The translations under genes were made by a program, and so were the position numbers. A stretch of DNA of 64,000 nucleotides from NCBI GenBank assembly GCA_022496805.1, contig CM040101.1, forward strand, positions 2,296,501-2,360,500. The letters are read 5' to 3'. The notes below the pieces were generated by a model that ran no database searches, had not been told where the DNA came from, and saw only the letters and a program-made list of their open reading frames with translations. This document shows, piece by piece, positions 35,019 through 46,899 of this stretch. How positions within the stretch are numbered: the first letter of the stretch is position 1; each line of letters opens with the position of its first letter. This DNA comes from Pohlia nutans (Eukaryota; Streptophyta; Bryopsida; Bryales; Mniaceae).

Positions 35019-36730
35019 CTACTTCTTCTGCTCTTTGAATGAAGTCCACAGAGCAGTGATCTCCGTCACTTTGCCAACATGAGGCAAATCTCGTAACTCA
35101 TCGATATCAGTAAAAAGCCAGTCCGAAGCCGAAGACATCACATCTTCTGCAGGAATAGTCATTTCGTCTGCTTGCTCCCTACCAGACGTAAAATAATCAT
35201 GAAAATGACCTAACACATTTAATGGTAGAATCATAATGTAAATAATACTTTTCATGAACTCTGACCATTTTTTCATTTGCAATTACCATTTGAATTGTTC
35301 AACAGTCAGTTCAGCTGTTCTCCTAAATGTATGTACTCACTACTCACAATATCATAGAACATTTTCCAATGAAAAGAAGGAACTGCGGTGCAGAGTTACA
35401 AACATACCGTTTGGGTTCTCTCCACGAAAACAGCCTTCTCTGATACACTGACCGGGACGAGTGCCTCAGCGTCTCCTTTACTATCTTCAGATTCGACAGA
35501 AGCTTTGGTTTGCACTCTGCCTCTCACAACTACCAGCCTCTGTTGCTTTGCTTCGGGAGGTGACACAGGCGGCCTTTCTCCCATCCAAGGCCTGGACGGC
35601 ATTTTCACTTTGCTCTTTGTCGCAAAGACTTCTGGATTTTGCTTAGGGGGGCTAATCTGCAAAAAGAAAACATCGTTGCGTGAGCTGAACAGGAAAAAGG
35701 ATAACATCCAAAAGGACTAAGATCGATTTCATGGTTTTAAAACAACCAGATTGATCGATCATATGGTAAAAAATGTAACCCAGACAGGGCCAAATCTTAT
35801 ATCAACAGAATCAGTGAAGAACATTGCATGTGCTGGTCAAAACAAAAAACAAAAAAAATTGAACAAAAGAAGTCCTCATATGACCCACTCAAAAGTACTA
35901 AAACCTCATGAGGGCTTCTTGGTTCTTCATGGCAGCATTAGACAACAAACTGCATGAAAGCACCTCAGTGGGAAACATACATAAACCTCAACAAGCATTT
36001 AGACCCCGGAAAACTTGTTCCAGTAACGCAACAAAGAATAATATTTACCTTCTCAGGCTTTCTAAAATTCTCTGTGGGTTCAACATCTGTCTCTTTCACT
36101 AGAGTCCGTAGATCAGCGACTCGTGATTTTGTGATTCGTAGATCAGCGATTCATGATTTGTGAAGCACGCTGCTCTCACGCTGTACACCTGCCAAGTTCA
36201 ACAAAGTGTAACCCTCAAAGCTTGCAACCCTCAAAACTAACTTACAAGTCACAAAACCTCCCCCAGCAATTCTATTCGCAAGAACAAGCTCCACATTCCG
36301 AAACTGCAGCCAGTTCTAATCAATCATCTCAAACACTAACCCTAACTGATCACAAAAAAGATCGCCCTGCGCGTTCTATAGTAAAATCCAAATGCTTTGC
36401 GAGGAACGAAAACGAGGGCAACGAGATCAATTGAGATTACGAATTGTAGATCCCGTATGAAAACGATCAAAAAATTCAACTTCCTAAAATGCTAACCTTC
36501 GGCGTACAAGGAGTATATTGATGCTTCGATGTTGAGGCAGGCGACTTGAGGAATGCGCTAGGATTAACGATCTAGTCGGCGTTTGCAGCTCCACGGGCTC
36601 CCTGATTTCGACCTCCTCATCTTCGAGATTTGCATGTCGACGTAGCCTGTCAAAATTCAACTTACGAATTGAACCAAACATGATGGTTGTTGAATATCTA
36701 CATCTTCTACACTTAAAATATGGCATTTAG
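35019..36730 (-). CDS. Unidentified multi-exon gene (partial model)
   Basis: Three minus-strand exons splice in phase: 36098-36049 (KETDVEPTENFRKPEK), 35656-35408 (starting ISPPKQNPEVFATKSKVK, with PWMGERPPVSPPEAKQQRLV) and about 35174-35019 (ADEMTIPAEDVMSSASDWLF, ending WTSFKEQKK and TAG). The donor after 36049 is GTAAAT and after 35408 GTATGT; the acceptors are CTCTAG and TTTGCAG. A further exon lies at about 36700-36495 (ANLEDEEVEIREPVELQTPT and, in another frame, PSAFLKSPASTSKHQYTPCT) ending at a GTTAGC donor, but no single frame joins it cleanly. The product is Ser/Pro-rich, charged and probably disordered. I do not recognise the family. Confidence 0.5.
35711..35860. mobile_element. Family J repeat in intron of the unidentified gene
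   Basis: Matches the other J copies ('ttcatggttttaaaac', 'gatcatatggt-aaaaatg', 'aaatcttatatca', 'cagtgaagaacattgcatgtgctggtc'). It lies within the intron between the exons at 36049 and 35656. Termini are not clear. Confidence 0.55.
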
Positions 36731-36738
36731 ATGACATA

Positions 36739-36980
36739 TTAATCCCTGAAGGAACAAAAGCCCAAATTGGCCTCATGTTTCTTTTGAGCAGTATTGAGTG
36801 TATTCTATATAGAATTCCTTTTTATGCAATCCATTTTCTCTTAGACCAACACATACAATGTTCCTCGCTGACTCCGGTGATATAAGATTTGGTCCGGTCT
36901 AAAATTTATTTTTCACAATATGATCGATTGCATCTGCCATTTTAAAACAATGATACCAGCCTGGTCCCTTGGGTGTTCTT
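36739..36980. mobile_element. TTAA-ended element, family J, copy b
   Basis: TTAA 36739-36742 followed by TCCCTGAAGGAAC. The other end, near 36965-36980, reads CTGGTCCCTTGGGTG without an intact TTAA. Inside, read in reverse, are 'attttaaaatgg', 'gatcatattgtgaaaaat', 'tatatcaccgga' and 'aacattgtatgtgttggtc', as in the other J copies. Confidence 0.6.
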
Positions 36981-37200
36981 TGGTTAGTGAGAGCAAGCTT
37001 CAGTGTCAGTTCACGCTTGCCTTGCATGATTTTTGCGCCCGGCCTGCCCTTTTGATTCCTCCAGCCCGTCTGTCTCGTGTATGATGCAGCCCCGCCACGT
37101 CAGACGTTGGGCGACGTCGGATCAAGCTGCTTGATCGGAGGACTGAGAGTGGTGACTGGCTCTCCGCACCTCAGGAACCATTTTCCAGGCACGCCTTCTC

Positions 37201-37823
37201 TCTTTTCCCAGACTGTGTGCAGAAGCTGGCCGGGGTCCTGCGATTCCCAGATCTTGGCGCAGACCTCGTCGGAATAGAGAAAGAATATCCGCACCGCTTA
37301 CCGATACCTACACTGAGCTCCGTCTAGGGTTTGCATTTGATCATTGACTCATTGGGGCCGGCCGTTTTCTGAGTCTCACTTAATTCGGTCCAGTTAATTG
37401 TCGGGTGTAAGTTTATGGTTCAGCATCGATCAAAGCACGGCTTGCTGATGACTGCCGAAGATCGATCGTTCGGAGCGGCGATTGGCGCTCTTGCATCAGT
37501 CGACATCGAATCGAGGCCTTCAGGCTGTAAGTACTCTCTTTCTTAGGTTTTCTTTTGTGAACCTCTTCAGACTCGTTTGTTGGCATCATGTGGAGTGTTT
37601 TCCATTTTCGAGCACGGTCTTCTGATGGATATATTGTCACCTTATATAGGGGTTTCTTCTACCTTATTGATCACTGGAATTGTAACGGAAAACATTGTGT
37701 GCAGTTTGTGTTTCCATCTAAATTACTAGATCTGAAAATTGCAACTTAAGCGATTAGCAAGTACAAAGAATAGCTGAATCAGAATCTTCAAGTAAGCTTT
37801 TTCTTAGCGTTATTCTGTTCCTT
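37201..37823. repeat. Tandem segmental duplication, unit 1, upstream of the TNL gene
   Basis: Collinear with 37984-38808. Shared phrases in order: TCTTTTCCCAGACTGT, 'gactcattggggccg', 'gtgtaagtttatggttca', 'gcgattggcgctcttgca', 'cttttgtgaacct-ttcagact', 'tatataggggtttcttcta', 'ggaaaacattg', 'agctgaatca'. The offset at the left edge is 783 bp. There is no ORF of coding character; a donor-like GCTGTAAGTA follows 'gccttcag'. It may be a duplicated promoter or non-coding first exon; that is inference from position alone. Confidence 0.85.
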
Positions 37824-37983
37824 GGGTTTGGCCCTGAGACTATGTGATCATGACCATCTGAAGTCGCTCGTGATCTCGTACGTTGTTCCACACCATGTTG
37901 CTTGCGCATCGTCTGCTCGCTCAGACCTGTAGGCTTGTTTGGTCCTCTTCGCCCGAACCATAAATTTGCCTGCGTCCATTCTC

Positions 37984-38808
37984 TCTTTTCCCAGACTGTC
38001 TGCCTAAGCTGCTGGCGTCTTGCCATTCCCGGATCTCGGAGCAAAGCTCGGTAGCGTGAAGAAAGTTTAACATCCGTACTGCTTACAGATATATGCACTC
38101 GCAGTAGACCTAGGATTTGCATTCGAATGATTGACTCATTGGGGCCGTATTGTGAGTCTCAGTTCGGTCCATTTGTCGGTGTAAGTTTATGGTTCACCAT
38201 CAAAGCACGGCCCGGTGACGATTGCCGACGATCGATAGTTCCGAGAGGCGATTGGCGCTCTTGCACCATTCGACATCGAATCAAGGCCTTCAGGGTGTAA
38301 GGGATTCCCTTCTTAAGTTTTTCTTTTGTGAACCTGTTCAGACTTGTTTCTTGTCATGTGGAGTGTTTTCTGTTTTCGGACACCTTTGGTTGATATATTG
38401 TGACGTTATATAGGGGTTTCTTCTAGCTTATCACTGGAATTGTACCGGAAAACATTGCACCTCGCAGTTTGTGTTTCCACTTCTGCTAGATCTAGAAATT
38501 ACAAGTTAAGCCTAAAGGGACTGAAACGCCCAATATGGCGATCATGCAGTTTCTCATTTGACCTCGGTTTTCTGATTGCAATACAAATCATTTAAATGCT
38601 CCGGTTCTACACTACAAGATCAACAGTGTCGATCGTTTGAAACTTCAGTCATTATCACACAAACAGATGATTTGGAGCAGGGGTCCAATTTTCGTACACT
38701 ACAGAAAATACACAGTGGACACTTAGGGGCTATGCTAGGAGCAAGTTCAAGGAAGAGCTGAATCAAGATATTCAAGTACCACTTTTTGTTAGCGTCGTTC
38801 TGTTCCTT
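37984..38808. repeat. Tandem segmental duplication, unit 2
   Basis: The second copy of the 37201-37823 block, longer because about 0.2 kb at roughly 38515-38740 is absent from unit 1. It lies about 1.1 kb before the first TNL coding exon. The differences from unit 1 are many small substitutions and deletions, so the duplication is not recent. Confidence 0.85.
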
Positions 38809-39873
38809 CTTGAGCAGAGGCCGTGCTAGCTTGTGTATCTGATTTTAATTTTTAAAATAGGTGTGATGAATTTAAGAACAAAATACTCGTATGCATGACA
38901 GGAGGTAGTCTTGGAACTCAGACCTGCTCAGCTTGAGGAATTTTTTCTTGTACTTTGGACATAACTGAAATAGGTCAGTATACCTTTAATCGTAGGCTTT
39001 GTATGTAATTATTCTAGTTCTGTAAAATAAGAAATTGATGCACACGAAGATTGAATATATACATGTTGACTTCCGGCAACAAGAGTGAGTAGATAGCGGT
39101 TGAAGATGAATGCAAAAGAAAGAAGCGAGGTTCAGAATAGTCCATAAAGAGGTTAGACTTCAAGGGTGCCCCACTTAACCTGGAGAAGGAGTTTGAAGTG
39201 TACTTGAATACCTAATCATTCTTCAATTTGTTTGTCCCAATATGGTACTATAAAAACGAATTGTTGAATAACTTGATTACTTGTGGTCATAATAGAATTG
39301 CTTTTAACTACGTTGGTACCTAGTCTTAATGCTTATCCGGAGTAGCTGGGTAGTTGATTATAGCGGTGCTTTAGGTGCTCAGTTGGTTTGGTTTATAGCA
39401 CAGCTACTCCAATGTAGCATAGCTCATTCTTTGCAGTAATTATTGTTCTATCGGTTTTGTAGTTCCCCTAGGTGTACTTCAACTGTATTTAGTGAGTCCT
39501 TCATCCATTGCACCATGATGATTAAAAAGAAAGAATATCTAGTTCAGTGTATTTCTATCAAACTTGAGAAACCTTCTAAGATTAAGATAAAGAAGAGTAC
39601 ATCTATTGCACATGGAGATTCGTTGGTAAATTATTTGTAACCTATGATCTATCTCCTCACGTAAGAGTGAACCAAGGACTACAAGTTCAATGAAATTGAT
39701 AAAGTAGCTGCAGTTACAACTTGAAGAAGTGAAGGCGAGATCTGAGTTTGAGTCTTTATATTTTGTACTGTATCATGTGGATGCAGGGGAACGTACACGA
39801 AGGAGAACACCTTGTTTTTTGATGAAAGCTTTGTGTGACACCTCCAACTTGTGGACTCGCATGATTTGAAGCA

Positions 39874-42800
39874 ATGGATCTACCGGATGGCCAAGCGACT
39901 AGGTGGGTGTTTGGTGTGGAATATCCAAGCTTATTCATCTTAAATAGATGGATTTAAAATAAGCACTTTGCATACTATTTGACTGTGATATGTAGATGTT
40001 CAAGTCCTAGTATATTGTCCTTTCCATCTTCGTGATTTCAATAAAAGCTGAAAACTTTCTATCATTTGCAGCAGCAGGGATATTCGCTCCCTGCAACCAA
40101 AGCATAAGGTTTTCCTCGGTCATAGTGGCTCACAAAAGGCATTTGTGGAGCAATTGGATGTTGATTTGAGACGATGGGATCGATATCCTTTTTTCGACAA
40201 GGATCGAGATAGCTTGCCAATTGGAGAGCCTTTTCCAGGGCATATTTTTGAGGCAATTCAACATTGTGAGGTTGGTGTGGTGGTTCTATCAAAGGAATTC
40301 TTGAGTTCAAAGTGGCCAATGGTGGAGTTAGTAGAAATGGTGAGGACAATTGAAAGAAGACCTGGCCAAATGAGGTTGATTCCTATATTTCTTAGCATTT
40401 CGTGTGCTGACCTGGGTGATGAGAAGAAATTATGTGCTTGGAAGGCCAGGTGGGCAACTTTTGATAAGAGGACAAGCATTTGTGAGTTTGAGAATGCTTT
40501 AAAAGTGGTGAAGGCAACAAATGGCCTGGTATTCAATCCTGGGGTCGATGAAGTGAAGTTTCGAGAAGAAATTGTGAAGAGTATATGTAACATAGTTCCA
40601 CCATTCCATAGGTGGAATGATTCACATGTGCAAGGGAGGTCACGTTTGAGTAAGGTAGTATGAATACAAATATATTTCACAATTGTATTCTATCATATAA
40701 ATAGTAAATCAAGCTTTAGAATTGTTTGAAAGGGATGATATTCTCCATGTATTGGAATATGAGCGTTCTTTGAAATTTTGGATTTTAATAATTAGTAATG
40801 TGTATGATAGGCAATTCTTGAGAAGATTGAGAAGATCCCAATATCCCAACGTTACGGAGCACAAGTAGTGGGGTTATATGGTGTTGGCGGCATTGGCAAG
40901 ACCACATGTTGCAAGTCGTTGTGCATCGATCTCTCTATGAAGTTTGAAGGAAGGGTATGTCATTTGGAATTTGGCAATGATTCAAGTGAGAAGGAAAGGC
41001 TCCAAGAGGTGTTGAAGCGGCTTATTGATTCAAACAATGAGGTTATAAAAGACTTGAAAGTTGATGAGGTACAACTGCATTTCAATTTGAGGTTCATTTG
41101 TATATGTTCTTGTATTTAATGATGGTTTAATACCTTGTACATTACTATGTGAGTTTGTTTTTATAGACGTTATAGGATGAATTTTATCAATGAAGTATTT
41201 GATTGAATGCAGCTGTGGAGTCGGTTAAATGACCTTATGAAAATGAAAAAGGTATTCTTGGCAATTGACAATGTATCAGACAACATGTCAATTGATGAAG
41301 CCAAAAGGTATCTTCAAGCAGGATATTGCTCAGGTAGCATTGTATTGGTGACAGCTCGTTCGCTTGATGATTTGAGGTACTTGAGGATAGACGGTTCTTA
41401 CTGTCTTGAAATGCCAGAGTTGGAAGAAGATGAGGCAAGATCTTTGTTCCTCGACCATGCTGATCCACAAATTGAGGTCAATGATGAAGTCCTTAAGCAA
41501 TGTGTGAATCGATGTTATTTTTCCAAAGGCAATGGTAGTAATTCTCATTACCATCCATTGGCACTCAAGGTGTTGGGGAGTCAATTGGCATCGAAGGATC
41601 CTAATGAGTGGGTAGAGCAATTGAAAGAGGGGGATGTGTTCAATCAAAGACGGGAACGACAGAATCCCGTATTTTCAATCTTGAGGAGAAGTTATGATGA
41701 ATTGAGGGATGATGATAAAATGATGTTCATTGATGTGGTGCTTTTTGATACTCAAGATGTTTACAAGACATGGAGGTGTCGTTATGAATTCCCAATTTAT
41801 AAGAGGTCTTGGTTCCTTGTTGAATGGCTTAGCATGGTGCATGGAAAAACTGAGCCCGATGTTGAGAAGCAGGTGAGTGCATTTGACTCATTTAACAATG
41901 ATGGTCATTGTATTATGTTTCATGTTAATATGTTTGTAGTGAGATTGCTTTTAGATAACTTTGATAATGAGTTCCCATGATATAAGGTGTAGAATGCTAG
42001 GACATCAAATAAAGAATTTGAATTGCAAATATGTAGTACATTCTAGGAGCATGGTGATAAATGTGAAGGTATGTTAGTTGATGATGTGGATGTTGGGATG
42101 GTTTGCAGTTGAATGGCTTGAAGAAAAAAGGACTTCTAGAAGATTTGGGTGATGGTGAAGTTCAAATAGGCATGCACGATTTATGGCGGGAGTTTGCTCA
42201 TATGGAAATGAAAGAAGGTACATTGAGAAGTCGGCGTTGGGTACATGAAATTTTGGAAGGTGGAGTTGTAGGATCTGTCTTATCTAGTGGCGGTTGGAAG
42301 AATGTGCAACGAATTTGTGTAATGAAAAGAATGGATGACGAAGGGGGGTCTAGTTAGGATAGTTTGGAAAGTAGTGTAGAGTGCCTTAACTTTAGTGATT
42401 GCTCAGAAGCTACTGTGTTGAAGTTGGTTTCTGTGGATGTGGAAATGAAGGTCTTGGACTTGAGTGCACTGAAGCAACTCAAAAGTTTGGAAATCATTAA
42501 CGATTGGGATGGAGAATCATTAAGAATTAGTCCAGTAGTGAGTGGAATTCGGATGTTATCATACTTGAAAGTATTGATATGGTTGGGTATTAATGTGAAT
42601 TCTATGAGCGTTGTAGAAGAGATTTCTAGTCTCAGACTCCTCCAGGTCTTGCAGTTGGCATGTTTTGATTTCGAAATTTCAACAAGTCTGGATTTAAGCG
42701 AGTTGAGGTGCCTGCGGGAGATGAAAATTGAATTATGGGGTGAATTGACGATTTCAGGCTTGAGCACGGGAATGAAAAATTTTCAAATCTTAGATCTTTC

Positions 42801-44115
42801 AGGTTGTAGGAGATTGCGTCGCTGCCCGGGTGTGGGGGACTTGATACCCCTCAAGTTACTCATGTTACGTGAGTGCAAGCATCTAGATGAGCTGCCCAAT
42901 TTAAAGAAGCTCACAAATCTACATACGTTGGACTTATCATATTGCAGTCTAAAAAGAGTGCCGGGATTAGGGAACTTGGTTGCCTTGGAGAGGCTATATG
43001 CTGATGGTTGCGACAATCTTGATGAGGTGCCTGATCTGAGTAATCTGACAAAGCTACAAGTATTTGAAGTGATGGATAGTAAATCGTTGAAGCGCATTCC
43101 GGGCTTCGGCAATTTAATTGCCTTGGAGAGATTCAATGGTGGTGGTCCATTTCTACAAGACATGCCTCAGACAGGATATCTCAGGAAGTTGCAGAGAGTG
43201 ACGTTCTATGGGTGGTATGAACAGCAAGATTCATTGGTGTCAGCTAGCGCGAAGAGTGATGAATTCAATCTTCCTGAACCAAGTTCCATCAATTTGGCCA
43301 TCCTGGAATCTGTTTCTACACTTTGGGTCGGCTGTACAAAATATGAGTTCACCAACCTCAGTAAATTGAAAAATTTACAAAACCTTTGTATAAGCGAGTG
43401 TGGTTTGAAGACTCTGCCAGGTTTGGAATACGCGACTGCATTGAAATCTTTTTACCTTGAGAACGTTGGCCTGGAGAGGTTACCACATATGGGCAAGGAC
43501 ATGAGATTGGAGAGACTTGAGATCTCAAAGTGCATAAGGTTGATAGGTTGGGATGGTGTGGATTTGTCAGAATGTGAAAGAGGGTTGGTGTTGCAATGCA
43601 GTTGGATTCTTCCTTACTTAGAGGTGTTACATTTCAGTGGTTCTGGCCTCATTGTGCTTCCCGATTTGAGTCATTTCCCACAACTAAGGGAACTTACGGT
43701 ATCTAAACCTCATTTGCTGGATAACCTCAGCAGGTCCACATTTTCTTTGCATTGTGTGTCCAATCATTCGCAGCTGGAATCTTTGGATCTATCCTATTTG
43801 CCAATCAAAGAGCTTCCTAATTTGAAATCCTTTCCTTTCTTGAGAGATCTTAGCTTGAATTGTTGTGAGAACTTGACTAGTGTGAGTAGCAGTGGAGTCT
43901 TGACAGCACTAAAATCTCTTCGAGTAAGGGGTTGCAAGAATTTGGAAGCACTTCCGGATGTTGATCTCTTACCATCTTTGAGAGCTGTCGATATAGTGTG
44001 GTCTGAAGTGAAGTTAAATGCACAACTAGTTAAGAATCTAAGAGCAAGGGGAAGGCGCCCTTGTCTTCATGAGGGATCATCATCTAAGTGGTATTACACT
44101 TTTTTGGGGCACTAA
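39874..44115 (+). pseudogene. TIR-NB-ARC-LRR (TNL) immune-receptor-type gene interrupted by one in-frame TAG
   Basis: Five exons join in phase: 39874-39902, 40072-40654, 40811-41068, 41213-41872 and 42109-44115, all GT-AG. The start MDLPDGQATSS lies 26 residues before the TIR domain (KVFLGHSGSQKAFVEQLDVD, then GEPFPGHIFEAIQHCEVGVV). The NB-ARC domain has the P-loop GVGGIGKTT, kinase-2 VFLAIDNVSD, RNBS-B GSIVLVTARS, GLPL-type HPLALKVLG, and MHD in GMHDLWREF. The last exon carries leucine-rich repeats of the type 'L--L--L-L--C--L--LP-L--L' for about 580 codons, ending TFLGH. TAG at 42355-42357 falls between the nucleotide-binding half (about 592 residues) and the LRR half, in the same frame. 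TNLs sense pathogen effectors and signal cell death in the cytoplasm. As written, only a TIR-NB product would be made. Confidence 0.85.
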
Positions 44116-44917
44116 TTACACGAGTGTGTATATGGAAGTTGACACTTCCAATTCTCATGAAGTTATCTCTGATGATGAAGCTTTCTCAGGCAATGAATCC
44201 ATTCATGACAGTTGGGTTGACAAGGAGGAGTACATATTGCTTTTGGCCAGATGACCAAATTAGCTCTTGGATTGCTAGAAGGCCTTGAATGAAGAAATCA
44301 CGAGCCAACACTACTCGATAGTGCTTTCGAGAGAAATTGCTCTTGGTGTGTTGAATAACATGCTTCATGTTAAGAGATGTTGCAATATTTCTATGCTAGT
44401 TTTTATCATGATAGCATTGGCCATTGAACTTTTCATTGATGGTAAGCCAAATCTATACGAAGTTCGGTCGAACAAGCACTTGAGCTGTGCCTATGGCCAG
44501 ATGTAGCATAGAGACCATGACTTGATAATTGGACCATTATTAAGATTATTATTTATTTTACATTGGTGATGTGCACATAGTTTGTCTAACAATATATATT
44601 AGGAAGATAAGAATACTCAATTTGTTTAATTTGTTCGCTTTTATTTTTATTTTTTGACCAACACATGCAATGCTCTTTCATTCTGGTGATATATAATCAA
44701 TTCCAAGACTTTGTTGTTATTGAAGGCTAATAAACAGATGAAATAGAAAAAATGTTTGATAACATTCTTCAACTCTTGTTGGACCACATCTTTCTTCTAC
44801 AGTGCTGCTATAGTGTAAAGTACTAAAAAGTTAATTCAACTCTCCAACCTTTGTGGTTTGGTCCAGATAAAGTTATTGTAGATCCTCCAGATGCTTGTGA
44901 TTCTAATAGTGATTTGT
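44116..44917. other. 3' flank of the TNL gene
   Basis: Short frames only. Around 44643-44710 there is a fragment of repeat family J in reverse sense ('gaccaacacatgcaatgctc', 'ctggtgatatata'). No other gene is seen. Confidence 0.45.
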
Positions 44918-45487
44918 TTTACCCCCGAAGGACCGTGGGTTTTTCCTATTCTTGAACATCGTTTCCACCTCTTTCTATTTATTTTCTTGTGAATGTATTT
45001 TTGGTCTTGATAGAAAATACCAAATTAAACATTTAAATAAAATTTTAGAATTTTTTGACCGATTTAACAACTTTTCCCATATCCTCAAAGATGGTCATAA
45101 AATATGAAAAAAGATTGCAATTTCATCTTTTCAATTCAAATACTATAATCTTGCAATCTTTTCAATCAAATTCTATGAACATTTTACGATGCACTCTCTT
45201 GGTAATCGAAAACAAGATCCTATAGTTATAGTTGATAAATAACAATTTCTAAAGTTTAGTTTAAGCCATGCCTGCACTTCCCATTTCTTATCAAAAAGGA
45301 TTTCTTTTGTTCTATAACTTCCACTTAAAAAGTCGGAATCAAAAAAATAAATTAGATGCCCATTTTTGTATTGATATACCAAATTCACATAATTCACTTC
45401 AAAATACAAAAATAAAAATTGACATCGTGGGAACCTACCCGAACATTGAAATGTCCTAGTTAGGACGCTTGGTCCTTTAGGGGTTAA
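44918..45487. mobile_element. TTAA-flanked MITE, family A, copy 2 (reverse orientation)
   Basis: The right end is GGTCCTTTAGGGG then TTAA 45484-45487, matching the left end of copy 1 in reverse. The left end is TTTACCCCCGAAGGACC, so that TTAA has changed. The interior is collinear with the reverse of 3497-4067. Non-coding. Confidence 0.75.
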
Positions 45488-45698
45488 GAACTTTATGTCA
45501 AATTAGTATGGGAAAAGGTCACTTTCATGAAACGGAAAGAATGTATGAAAAAAAGAGGAGGATATGATCAAGGTCATCGAGCCATGCGGACCCAACAGAA
45601 ACGCTATGAGAATCAGGCCAAATGCGATTTTCTTGTAGCTAACCCCGAGCTCATGCTGCTCCCTCTTTTCACAACACTCGTTCCCATTGTTTGCATTA

Positions 45699-46031
45699 GG
45701 GGTTGTCACGCATCCTTCGAGAATGGAACTTCTTTGAAGAATGAAAAAAAAAAAGAACCAATAGGACACCTTCTCCATGAAAATAGTGTGACACCCCTTT
45801 TGTGGTTTGTGGAGATTGAGAATGGAGAATAGAGGTTGTTAGTTGGTCACTCATCCTCCGAGCATGGGCCATTCTCCATTCTCCATTCTTCACGCCCATT
45901 CTTCACCCGTGGAAGAAAAAAAATGAAATTTCTCAATCTTCAGAGAATGAGACCTCCACCATTCAAGGAGAGCGTGCCACATCCTCATTCTCTGAAAATT
46001 GAGAATGGAGTGGAGGATGTGTGACAACCCC
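45699..46031. mobile_element. TA-flanked inverted-repeat MITE
   Basis: GGGGTTGTCACGCATCCT at the left and AGGATGTGTGACAACCCC at the right are inverted repeats with one mismatch. TA lies on both sides (45697-45698 and 46032-46033); ATT on both sides would be an alternative 3-bp duplication. Inside, 'attctc' and 'gagaatg(g)' words alternate between strands, so much of the 333 bp can fold on itself. No transposase frame. It marks the edge of the GC-richer retroelement region. Confidence 0.8.
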
Positions 46032-46899
46032 TATTGCTTTTGGTATGTAGTAATCTCACCTACACAGTGTGAGTGAGTTTGTATTACTCTTCGGGCACCG
46101 AGCGATGCCGGAGCTGTGAAACTCTCAGATCGGCAGTGAAGGGAGTTGCGATGTGGGTCTAGACAGTTCACACCATTGTGCAAGGCGTAAGGAGGGTGAT
46201 GCCAAAGTCGTACGTGTTGTTGATCTGTGCGACTGTCGAGGAGATGAGTTACCGTTAGAGAGATAGGTAGTTCTAGATCTGTGTGGGTTGACACCTCCCA
46301 ATCCTTTACTGGGCGGGCTGAGGATATCGGATAGTGTTGGATCCGCTGCTATTCGGGAAAGCATACCAACCTCCACCGCTGGGCGAGCTAGAGGGTGCTA
46401 ATTAGTGTTGGAGGCAAGGCAGAGTGTCAACACTCTCACAGATCCAGTCCATAATCTGCTCGATACTGGAGACACTTTCCTGTGTTGGATCCACAATCAG
46501 CTTGCAATAACGATGACTGTCGAACCTCGTTTTTCCTGGAAGTAGTCAGTTAGGATTTTAGGGTAGCTAGGAGTAGCCAGAATCTCCATAAATAAGCGCG
46601 TGAGTGGCCATGATGATGCATTTAACTACTTGTGAGGAAGAGGCACTCGTGCACGCGGTAGAGTTATTGCTAGGGCTTCCGGACCTGTTAGAAGATCCGG
46701 ATTAGGAGGGGGTTTCCGGACGAGTTAAGGTACCTGGACTGGGAACCGGGTGGCATGGACGGGTCTTTGTTGGACCCGGCCGGACTTCGCGCATTAAAAT
46801 GGGCGGCTGTCAATTGGGCGGCTCACTGTTCATTCTAGCGCAACGCGTCGAGCCCTCCGCAACCTCAAATTTTCGTGTTTCCGGACTCAGCGAGCGGTG

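Noticed and set aside
42364..44115. Separate LRR-only gene
   Set aside because: The LRR frame is exactly the frame of the NB-ARC exon, with no promoter space or start context between them. One TNL with a nonsense codon is simpler.
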